From positions 18,953 to 82,952 of the forward strand of contig JALOAD010000010.1 of NCBI GenBank assembly GCA_023228995.1: a stretch of DNA of 64,000 bases, in the 5' to 3' direction. Positions 8,461 to 15,365 of the stretch are shown here, in pieces. The position numbers and the translations under genes were made by a program. The notes beneath the pieces are model-generated. The model saw only the letters and a program-made list of their open reading frames with translations. It ran no database searches and had not been told where the DNA came from. Origin of the DNA: JALOAD01 sp023228995 [NCBI: Candidatus Muiribacterium halophilum]. GTDB taxonomy: Bacteria > Muiribacteriota > Muiribacteriia > Muiribacteriales. Each line of letters opens with the position of its first letter. The first letter of the stretch is position 1.

Positions 8461-9885
8461 ATGAGTCTTGATCATAATGAAATAAAAAATATTGTTGAAG
8501 AAATAGTAAAAAAAATTGCTGTTGATAATTATGCGACAAAATCCGCATCAACTGGATTAAATACTGGAAAGGTTCTCGGAAAAGGTATTTTTTCAAATAT
8601 GGAAGATGCTGTTAATGCTGCATATTATGCTCAAAAAGATTTAATAAAATTAAGTGTTGAAAAAAGAAAAGAGATAATTACAGAAATACGTAAGATAATG
8701 CTTGAGAATGCAGAAAAATTATCTGTAGAAGCAATTAAAGAAACTGGTATAGGTAGAGTGAAAGATAGGCTTTTAAAAACACTTCTTTCAATAAATAAAA
8801 CTCCTGGAGTAGAAGATATACAATCGAAAGTTTATACTGGTGATAAAGGTATGACGCTTGAAGAGTATGCTCCTTATGGACTTATTGGAGCAATTACACC
8901 GACTACTAATCCAGTAGAATCTATAATTAATAATTCAATAAGTATGATATCCGCTGGAAACTCTGTTGTATTCAATACACATCCAAGAGCTAAAAATGTT
9001 TCAAGAAAGACAATTGAATTAATAAATGAAGCGATTATAAGTGTTGGTGGACCAAATAATACAGTAACAACAGTTGCAGAACCAACTATAGAAACTGGGA
9101 CTTTTATGATGAAACATCCTAAGGTTAAACTTATTACTGTAACTGGTGGACCTGGAGTTGTAAAAGCTGCTTTTGCATGTGGTAAAAAAGTAATTGCAGC
9201 AGGACCCGGAAATCCTCCTGTTGTTGTTGATGAAACTGCTGATATAAAACAGGCAGCTAAAGATATTGTTGATGGAGCTTCATTTGATAATAATGTTTTA
9301 TGTATTGCAGAAAAAGAAATTATTGCTGTTAAAGAAATTTATAGAGAATTAATTGATGAAATGCAAAAACATGGTGCTGTGCTTGTAAGTTCAGATGTAG
9401 TTGCAAAATTAGCTCAAGTTGCTTTATTGCCTGATGGCAGAGTTAATTCTGCCCTTGTTGGCAAAGATGCAAAATTTATACTTTCTCAGATTGATATGCA
9501 TGTTGGCGATGATATTAGACTTATAATGTGCGAGACAGATAGAAATCATCCTTTTGCAGTAGAAGAACTTCTAATGCCTATAATTCCTGTTATAAGGGCT
9601 GATAATGTTGATGAAGCAATTGAAATGGCTTATGAGCTTGAACATAATTTTTTCCATACTGCTATGATGCATTCAAAAAATGTTGAAAATCTTCATAAAA
9701 TGGCGAGAAAATCTAATGTTTCAATATTTGTAAAAAATGCACCTTCTTATGCTGGTCTTGGCTTTAATGGAGAAGGAGTAACTACATTTACTATAGCTTC
9801 TCCAACTGGTGAAGGTATTACAACTGCTAAAACTTTTACAAGAATGAGAAGATGTGTTCTGGCTGGATATTTTAGAATTGTCTGA
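8461..9885 (+). CDS. CoA-acylating acetaldehyde dehydrogenase with encapsulation peptide (EutE/PduP-like)
   Basis: 474 residues, the PduP/EutE length. The N-terminal helix (LDHNEIKNIVEEIVKKIAV) followed by a Ser/Thr/Gly linker is an encapsulation peptide. The domain starts at about residue 40. Landmarks are the CoA/NAD region APYGLIGAITPTTNPVESIINNSI, VTGGPGVVKAA, AAGPGNPPVVVDETAD and the catalytic cysteine in FDNNVLCIAEK (Cys281). It would oxidise acetaldehyde released by DeoC to acetyl-CoA with NAD+, feeding PduL. The locus has no alcohol dehydrogenase to reoxidise the NADH. Confidence 0.94.
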   Translation: MSLDHNEIKNIVEEIVKKIAVDNYATKSASTGLNTGKVLGKGIFSNMEDAVNAAYYAQKDLIKLSVEKRKEIITEIRKIMLENAEKLSVEAIKETGIGRVKDRLLKTLLSINKTPGVEDIQSKVYTGDKGMTLEEYAPYGLIGAITPTTNPVESIINNSISMISAGNSVVFNTHPRAKNVSRKTIELINEAIISVGGPNNTVTTVAEPTIETGTFMMKHPKVKLITVTGGPGVVKAAFACGKKVIAAGPGNPPVVVDETADIKQAAKDIVDGASFDNNVLCIAEKEIIAVKEIYRELIDEMQKHGAVLVSSDVVAKLAQVALLPDGRVNSALVGKDAKFILSQIDMHVGDDIRLIMCETDRNHPFAVEELLMPIIPVIRADNVDEAIEMAYELEHNFFHTAMMHSKNVENLHKMARKSNVSIFVKNAPSYAGLGFNGEGVTTFTIASPTGEGITTAKTFTRMRRCVLAGYFRIV

Positions 9886-9896
9886 GGTGTTTTTTA

Positions 9897-11210
9897 ATGA
9901 TTGATAAAATAGAAAAAGCCGGTATTTCCGGAGCTGGTGGAGCTGGATTTCCTACTTTTTTTAAATTGGGAGCAAAAGCTGAATATTATATTATAAATGC
10001 AGCTGAATGTGAACCATTACTTGAATCTGACAGAAATATAATGCTTCGTAATGCTGAAAAAATAATATCAGGTATTAAAAAAGTAAAAAAAATAATTGAT
10101 TTTAAAAAAGCATATATTGGAATTAAACAAAAAAATACTGATTGTGGTGAATTGTTAAAGAAATTTATTGATGTTGATTATATTGAAGTGAAAATTCTTA
10201 AAAATATTTATCCTTCCGGTGATGAACAGGTAATGATATATGAAATACTTGGTAAAATTGTTCCTGAAGGTGGCATACCACTTAATATTGGTGTAATTGT
10301 AAATAATGTTGAAACTGTATATAGGATTGAAAAAGCAATTTCCGAAAATGAGGTTTTTAATAAAAGATATGTTACTGTAAATGGTGAAATAGAAAAACCT
10401 TGTGTTATGGAATTACCTTTAGGTATAAGTTTTTCAGATATTCTTGAATTTGCTGGCAAAAAAAAAGGTATTAATTATATCGCTATTGACGGCGGTCCTA
10501 TGATGGGAAAAATTACTGATATAAAAGATGGTGTCGTCAAAAAAACTACAAGTGGTATTTTATTTCTTTCAGAAAATCATGAACTTATATTAAGAAAAAC
10601 TCAGTCTATAAAAAATATATTTGCACAGGCACAGGCAAGTTGTTGTAATTGTATGACATGTACAGAATTGTGTTCAAGATATCTTATAGGTCATAGAATG
10701 GAACCGCATAAAATAATGAGAGCTTTGTGTTCTCAGAATTTTGATGAAAAGATTTTTGAATATGCTACTTTATGTAGTGAATGTAATATATGTGAGCTTT
10801 ATGCTTGTCCAATAAATCTTTCTCCAAAGACTGTAAATCAGTTTCTTAAAGAAAAATTCAGAAAAGAAGGCAAAAAAATAAATATAAAAAAAGATAGTTA
10901 TGAAGCTCCTGAAGAAAGAAGTGGAAGACAAATTCCTTCAGATAGAATTATAAACAGACTTGATATAAAAAAATATTATAAAAAACTTGAGTTTAAAGAT
11001 GAAATTCCTGAATTTACCAAGGTTTTTTTAAAACTTTCTCAACATATAGGTGCTCCATCTAAACCTATTGTAAGTGTTGGTCAGAATGTTAAAAAAGGTG
11101 ATATTATAGCAGAGAAAAACGGTAATTTATCAATGCCTCTACATTCAAGTGTTGATGGCAAGGTAGTGGAAGTTGGTTCTGATACTATAATAATAGAGGT
11201 TTCAATATGA
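9897..11210 (+). CDS. PduS-like RnfC-domain flavo/Fe-S protein
   Basis: 437 residues. The N-terminal glycine-rich NADH/FMN motif GISGAGGAGFPTFFKLGAKAEYYIINAAECEPLL and the SLBB-type middle are those of RnfC and PduS. Two [4Fe-4S] motifs follow (CCNCMTCTELCSRYL and CSECNICELYACP), and a C-terminal lipoyl-like domain contains VGQNVKKGDIIAE. In Pdu BMCs, PduS is an NADH-dependent reductase bound to the shell protein PduT. Here it overlaps a PduT-like BMC-T by 4 bases. No other Rnf subunits are nearby, so an Rnf complex is unlikely. It is a candidate for NAD+ recycling or cross-shell electron transfer. Confidence 0.9.
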   Translation: MIDKIEKAGISGAGGAGFPTFFKLGAKAEYYIINAAECEPLLESDRNIMLRNAEKIISGIKKVKKIIDFKKAYIGIKQKNTDCGELLKKFIDVDYIEVKILKNIYPSGDEQVMIYEILGKIVPEGGIPLNIGVIVNNVETVYRIEKAISENEVFNKRYVTVNGEIEKPCVMELPLGISFSDILEFAGKKKGINYIAIDGGPMMGKITDIKDGVVKKTTSGILFLSENHELILRKTQSIKNIFAQAQASCCNCMTCTELCSRYLIGHRMEPHKIMRALCSQNFDEKIFEYATLCSECNICELYACPINLSPKTVNQFLKEKFRKEGKKINIKKDSYEAPEERSGRQIPSDRIINRLDIKKYYKKLEFKDEIPEFTKVFLKLSQHIGAPSKPIVSVGQNVKKGDIIAEKNGNLSMPLHSSVDGKVVEVGSDTIIIEVSI

Positions 11211-11752
11211 ATTGTTTAGGTATGCTTGAATATAAAAGTGTTTCAGCCGGAATTAAAAGCTGTGATACTGTTTTAAAAGCTGCTAATGTAAAATTATTAT
11301 ACAGTATGCCTGTATGTGCTGGAAAATATATTATAATTGTAAGAGGAGATACTGGAGCTGTATATGCTGCAATTGATGCAGGTAAACAGGTTTCTGTATT
11401 TAATCTTGTAGATTCAATAATAATACCTAATCTTCATAAAGATATTTTTCCTGCTTTAACAGCATCAGGTAATGTAGGAAAAATTGAAGCTCTTGGTTCG
11501 GTTGAAAGCTATTCTATTGCTGCAACTATAATAGCTGCTGATATAGCTCTTAAAACTGCTGATATTAGAATGATTGAGATTAGAATAGCAAAAGGACTTG
11601 GGGGAAAATCCTATTTTAATTTTACAGGGGAAGTTGGTGCAGTAAGAGAAAGTGAAAAAACTTGTATAAAATATCTTGAGGATAATGGATGGCTTGTATA
11701 TTCATGTGTAATACCTAATCCACATCCTTCACTTGCGGAGAAATTGTATTGA
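11207..11752 (+). CDS. BMC-T tandem-domain shell protein, PduT-like
   Basis: 181 residues with two BMC domains (about 1-90 and 95-181). The first carries SMPVCAGKY with Cys37, which aligns with the pore cysteine of PduT (Cys38 there) that holds a [4Fe-4S] cluster at the trimer axis. This is the best evidence that the trimer conducts electrons. The pairing with the PduS-like gene immediately upstream (4-base overlap) supports it. The second domain ends with SCVIPNPHPSLAEKLY. The next small membrane gene starts inside the last codons. Confidence 0.92.
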   Translation: MNCLGMLEYKSVSAGIKSCDTVLKAANVKLLYSMPVCAGKYIIIVRGDTGAVYAAIDAGKQVSVFNLVDSIIIPNLHKDIFPALTASGNVGKIEALGSVESYSIAATIIAADIALKTADIRMIEIRIAKGLGGKSYFNFTGEVGAVRESEKTCIKYLEDNGWLVYSCVIPNPHPSLAEKLY

Positions 11753-11904
11753 AAAAATTGATATTATATTTTTTTCTATTTATCATTGGATTGATTTTAT
11801 TATATTTTGTGGATGCAAAAGCAGAGAATATTTTTGGAATAATTGCCCCATTGTTTATTGTTTTTGTGATAATTTTTATTTTTTATGATAATAGAGTTGT
11901 CTGA
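11749..11904 (+). CDS. Small two-helix membrane protein in the BMC operon
   Basis: 51 residues starting at TTG 11749, overlapping the BMC-T stop by four bases, with GCGGAG 8 bases upstream. The product begins KKLILYFFLFIIGLILLYF. A short polar stretch (VDAKAEN) follows, then a second hydrophobic run (IFGIIAPLFIVFVIIFIFY) and a basic end DNRVV. Two transmembrane helices in a hairpin are predicted. I do not recognise a family. The start is supported by the SD, by overlap coupling and by the absence of stop codons in this very AT-rich frame. It precedes another membrane-anchored protein. Confidence 0.65.
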   Translation: MKKLILYFFLFIIGLILLYFVDAKAENIFGIIAPLFIVFVIIFIFYDNRVV

Positions 11905-11930
11905 ATTTATACTAACTTAGGGGAACTATA

Positions 11931-13007
11931 ATGGACCGAGAAATTATGGGTGAAAAAGAATTAAAAGAAAATAGCGTTAATGAAAACATTGCTCCTCAGG
12001 AGAATACTTCAGATACAAATAATAATACACCTAAAAACAATGGCGAAAAACATGCTCATTATGTATTTAAAATCTCTTTTAATGAAATTCATAATGAATT
12101 TAATGGTGCAATGGTACTTATGGGTGATACTCAGGAAAGTAATTTTTCTTCAATAGATGTTGTTATGGATAAAAGTTTTACTCTTTCTATTGATACAGAC
12201 TGGAATGCTTATCTTGAATTTATACGAAAAAAAAGAAAAGATGTTCAGGATAGCGGTTCTAATTTTCTTATATTTATTAGAAAGTTAGAAAGTTATTTTA
12301 AAAAATCTATTTCAAATGTAAAAATTGATAAGATAAACAAAATAATCGTAACTACAGAAGATGATATGCTGAGAAATGTTCTTATTAAGAATATAATTGA
12401 ATCTGAGCTTTCTTCGCTTATAGGGCATGGATTTGAGGTTGAAACAATCTTAAAAGATGAAATAAAATATTATTTTAAAGAAAATACTAGTAATTTAGCA
12501 TCTGAAAACTCAGAAGAATCAAATTCATCAGATCAGAATTTATCTAAAGAAATTATACTTGATGCAATTCCAATGATTGATCCAAATGAAGGTATTAAAG
12601 CAAGTGATATAAAAGTAGGTGATAGAATATTTGTAAGAATTACTGATGATTCAACTGTTGGAAAACATATAGCAAGATCTATTACAAAAACCGATAATCC
12701 CGAAGAAATTCCTGTAAGAACTCCAGTTTTTAGTGCAAAGAAAAATATTATTTCAAAATTTAGAGCATCTTCAGAGGTAATGGAGTTAATGGTTAAGTTT
12801 GATGAGGGTGTTTTTGGAAAGGTTGTTGTTCAAACTGAAGTTAGATTAAGATCTAAACTTGATGATGAAAAGGAAATAAAAAAAGAAGATGATATACAAG
12901 AATCTGAGTATGATGAAAACGAAAAATCTGATTTTATTCCTTATATAATTTTAATTGGTGTTGTTTTTATGATATTATATGGAATAATAACATTTCTGGG
13001 GAATTGA
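11931..13007 (+). CDS. Uncharacterised tail-anchored membrane protein in the BMC operon
   Basis: 358 residues, no family recognised. The first about 45 residues are polar and Asn/Glu-rich. Residues about 48-170 look like one globular domain (YVFKISFNEIHNEFNGAMVL...). Residues about 205-310 form another with a beta-rich DIKVGDRIFVRITDDS motif. An acidic linker is followed by a single C-terminal transmembrane segment (FIPYIILIGVVFMILYGIIT) ending GN. No signal peptide is seen, so the bulk should face the cytoplasm. GGGGA precedes the ATG. It lies between shell and enzyme genes and its stop nearly meets the next SD, so it is part of the operon. Confidence 0.75.
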   Translation: MDREIMGEKELKENSVNENIAPQENTSDTNNNTPKNNGEKHAHYVFKISFNEIHNEFNGAMVLMGDTQESNFSSIDVVMDKSFTLSIDTDWNAYLEFIRKKRKDVQDSGSNFLIFIRKLESYFKKSISNVKIDKINKIIVTTEDDMLRNVLIKNIIESELSSLIGHGFEVETILKDEIKYYFKENTSNLASENSEESNSSDQNLSKEIILDAIPMIDPNEGIKASDIKVGDRIFVRITDDSTVGKHIARSITKTDNPEEIPVRTPVFSAKKNIISKFRASSEVMELMVKFDEGVFGKVVVQTEVRLRSKLDDEKEIKKEDDIQESEYDENEKSDFIPYIILIGVVFMILYGIITFLGN

Positions 13008-13009
13008 TT

Positions 13010-13699
13010 ATGAAAATTGCTATAGCGTCAGATCATGGTGGATTTTTTTTAAAAGATCATTTAATTAAATTTTTAAGAGAAAAACATGAAATTATTGATC
13101 TTGGTTGTAAATCAGCTGATGATAAAGTCGATTATCCTGATTTTGCTGTAAAGGCAGCAGAAAATGTAAGAGATAAAAAAGTTGATTATTCTATTATGAT
13201 AGATGGAGCAGGTGTAGGTTCTACAATGGTAGCTAACAAAGTTCAGAATGTTAGGGCTGCATTATGCAATGATCTTTATTGTGCTAATAATTCTAAAGAG
13301 CATAATAATGCAAATATGCTAATAATGGGTTCAATGGTAGTTGGTTTAGGTTTAGCAGAAAAAATAGTTAATACTTTTTTAGAAGTTGAATTTGCTGGCG
13401 GAAGGCATGAAGCTAGGGTTGAAAAAATAAATTTGCTTGATAAAGTCAGGAGTATGTTTATGAATAATGATAATATTAAAGAAATGATTAAGGATATTGT
13501 TGTGAAAGTATTAAAAATGGATGTGAATTCTAATTTAAAAATAAATAATGATGATTTACCTGAATTTAGTGAAAAAGTACTTACAGAAGAATATCTTAAA
13601 AAAAATAATATAAAAAAAATCAGAATATCTTCAAAAACAATAATACTTCCTCTGGCAAATGATTATATTCTTGCTAATAAAGTCGAAGTTATAAGATGA
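13010..13699 (+). CDS. RpiB/LacAB-family sugar-phosphate isomerase with C-terminal extension
   Basis: 229 residues: an RpiB domain of about 148 residues plus an extension of about 80. SDHGG, KVDYPDFA, HNNANML and FAGGRHEARV are family motifs. At the position of the catalytic cysteine in Escherichia coli RpiB (CGTG) this protein has DGAG (Asp65). The extension begins with an amphipathic helix (NNDNIKEMIKDIVVKVLKM) like an encapsulation peptide and ends with TIILPLANDYILANKVEV. I chose ATG 13010 over TTG 13004 because GGGGA at 12998 is 7 bases away. RpiB-like genes are markers of sugar-phosphate BMC loci. The substrate is uncertain. Confidence 0.85.
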   Translation: MKIAIASDHGGFFLKDHLIKFLREKHEIIDLGCKSADDKVDYPDFAVKAAENVRDKKVDYSIMIDGAGVGSTMVANKVQNVRAALCNDLYCANNSKEHNNANMLIMGSMVVGLGLAEKIVNTFLEVEFAGGRHEARVEKINLLDKVRSMFMNNDNIKEMIKDIVVKVLKMDVNSNLKINNDDLPEFSEKVLTEEYLKKNNIKKIRISSKTIILPLANDYILANKVEVIR

Positions 13700-13977
13700 A
13701 TATTGGAAAAGTTACCGGGAATATAGTATCATCTCATAAATATCCTGGGTTTACTGGAACAAAATTAATGCTATTGCAACCTGTTGATTCTATGTATAAA
13801 AATGCAGGTAATATAATAATTGCTACAGATAGTGTAGGAGCAGGAAATGGCGAGTATGTGATTTATATCACAAGTTCAGAAGCTTGTATTCCTTTTGTGG
13901 ATGTTGTAAAATATATACCGACAGATGCAACAATTGTTGGTATAATTGATAAAATAGATATAATGCAGGAAAGTTAA
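13696..13977 (+). CDS. BMC-P (EutN/CcmL-type) vertex protein 2
   Basis: 93 residues: MNIGKVTGNIVSSHKYPGFTGTKLMLLQPVD, then IIATDSVGAGNGEYVIYITSSEA. Same fold as the vertex protein at 8185 but clearly diverged. It overlaps the RpiB-like stop codon by 4 bases and is 2 bases from the third vertex gene. The divergence suggests a distinct partner or vertex position rather than a recent duplicate. Confidence 0.93.
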   Translation: MNIGKVTGNIVSSHKYPGFTGTKLMLLQPVDSMYKNAGNIIIATDSVGAGNGEYVIYITSSEACIPFVDVVKYIPTDATIVGIIDKIDIMQES

Positions 13978-13979
13978 TA

Positions 13980-14264
13980 ATGTTTTTAGCAAAAGTTATT
14001 GGAAATGTTGTTTCATCGCATAAAAACATTGAGCTTAACGGCAAAAAACTTCTTGTTGTAAAGAAGATTAATCCTGTAGATTATAAGACTTTTGGTAAGG
14101 ATATAATTGCAATAGATACAGTTGGAGCTGGGAATGGTGAGATTGTATTTCTTGTTAAAGAAGGATCAGTTGCACAACAGCTTCTTGATAATAAAAATGT
14201 ACCAGTACATACAGTTATTCTAGGAATAGTTGATAAAATTGATATTACGGAGGAGAAAGTATGA
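13980..14264 (+). CDS. BMC-P (EutN/CcmL-type) vertex protein 3
   Basis: 94 residues: [30 protein letters not shown], then [25 protein letters not shown]. The third EutN/CcmL-type gene of the locus. Its stop overlaps the second BMC-H start by 4 bases. It shares the SSHK stretch with the neighbour at 13696, so these two probably arose by tandem duplication. Confidence 0.93.
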   Translation: MFLAKVIGNVVSSHKNIELNGKKLLVVKKINPVDYKTFGKDIIAIDTVGAGNGEIVFLVKEGSVAQQLLDNKNVPVHTVILGIVDKIDITEEKV

Positions 14265-14527
14265 GGAGAGCTCTGGGAATGGTTGAAACTAAAGGGCTTA
14301 TTAGCATGATTGAAGCATCAGATGCTATGGTGAAAGCTGCTAATGTTGAACTTGTAGGATATGAAAAGATAGGAAGTGGTTATGTTACTACAATGGTCAG
14401 AGGAGATGTTGGAGCTGTAAAAGCTGCTGTTGAAGCTGGAGCTACTGCTGCTGCAAGAGTTGGAGAATTGGTTTCTACTCATGTTATTCCTTCTCCACAT
14501 GAAGATGTTGAAAAAATCCTTGGCTGA
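14261..14527 (+). CDS. BMC-H hexameric shell protein 2
   Basis: 88 residues. [52 protein letters not shown], ending [18 protein letters not shown]. The pore loop is KIGSGY, against KIGGGY in the first copy, so the two hexamers differ by a serine at the pore. GGAGGAG precedes the ATG. The two paralogues could form mixed facets with different permeability. Confidence 0.95.
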   Translation: MRRALGMVETKGLISMIEASDAMVKAANVELVGYEKIGSGYVTTMVRGDVGAVKAAVEAGATAAARVGELVSTHVIPSPHEDVEKILG

Positions 14528-14539
14528 TAAGAGGTTGTC

Positions 14540-15346
14540 ATGAATAATTATAATGAACTTGTTGAACTTATCACAAGAGAAGTTCTAAATGAAATTGGAA
14601 AAAAAGGAGAATCAGTATTTTTAAAGTCTAATATTAAAAATATTGTAAACTCTGAAATTTCTAATTTAGAAAAAAAAGATAATAATGAAATAGCATCTTA
14701 TATAGATCATACGCTTTTAAAACCAGAAGCTTCAGAAGAAGAAATAATTAAAATTTGTAAAGAAGCTATGGAATATAATTTTTGGTCTGTATGTGTTAAT
14801 CCAACATGGGTGAAGACTGCTTACAGTATTCTTAAAGATTCTAAAGTAAAAGTTTGTACTGTTGTAGGATTTCCTCTTGGAGCAACACCAGGTGAAGTAA
14901 AAGCATTTGAAGCTGATAGAGCTATTAAAGATGGTGCTTCTGAAGTTGATATGGTTATAAATATTGGTTATATAAAGAGTAAAAAATTTGATGAAGTAAA
15001 AGAAGATATAAAAAAAGTAAAACAAGCTTGTGGAAATACTTTGCTTAAAGTTATACTTGAAACTTGTCTTTTAACTTCTAATGAAAAGATAAAAGCATGT
15101 GAAATCTGTAAATCAGCAGGTGCTGATTATGTGAAAACATCAACAGGTTTTAGCGTATCAGGAGCAACAGCTGAAGATATTGCACTTATGAGAAGAATTG
15201 TAGGTGAAGATATGGGTGTAAAAGCTTCTGGTGGTGTGAGAGATTCAGAAGGTGCATTAAAAATGATAAAATCAGGTGCAAGCAGAGTTGGTGCTTCAGC
15301 ATCTATTGCCATAGTAAAAGGACAATATGATCATACTGGTTATTGA
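14540..15346 (+). CDS. deoC: Deoxyribose-phosphate aldolase with encapsulation peptide
   Basis: 268 residues: a class I TIM-barrel DeoC of about 215 residues with an N-terminal extension of about 50. It cleaves 2-deoxyribose-5-phosphate to glyceraldehyde-3-phosphate and acetaldehyde. The Schiff-base lysine lies in [11 protein letters not shown] (Lys199), the second lysine in GVKASGGVR (Lys228), and Asp56 and Asp137 lie in IDHTLL and VDMVIN. The N-terminal helix [18 protein letters not shown] plus linker is an encapsulation peptide, so the enzyme should be in the lumen. As the only complete aldolase it defines the locus as deoxyribose-phosphate degrading. Confidence 0.95.
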   Translation: MNNYNELVELITREVLNEIGKKGESVFLKSNIKNIVNSEISNLEKKDNNEIASYIDHTLLKPEASEEEIIKICKEAMEYNFWSVCVNPTWVKTAYSILKDSKVKVCTVVGFPLGATPGEVKAFEADRAIKDGASEVDMVINIGYIKSKKFDEVKEDIKKVKQACGNTLLKVILETCLLTSNEKIKACEICKSAGADYVKTSTGFSVSGATAEDIALMRRIVGEDMGVKASGGVRDSEGALKMIKSGASRVGASASIAIVKGQYDHTGY

Positions 15347-15365
15347 TCTTTTGGATAATTAAGTA

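Noticed and set aside
9897-11210. RnfC of a membrane Rnf complex
   Set aside because: No other rnf genes are adjacent, and the gene overlaps a PduT-like BMC-T gene, so the PduS-like reading fits better.
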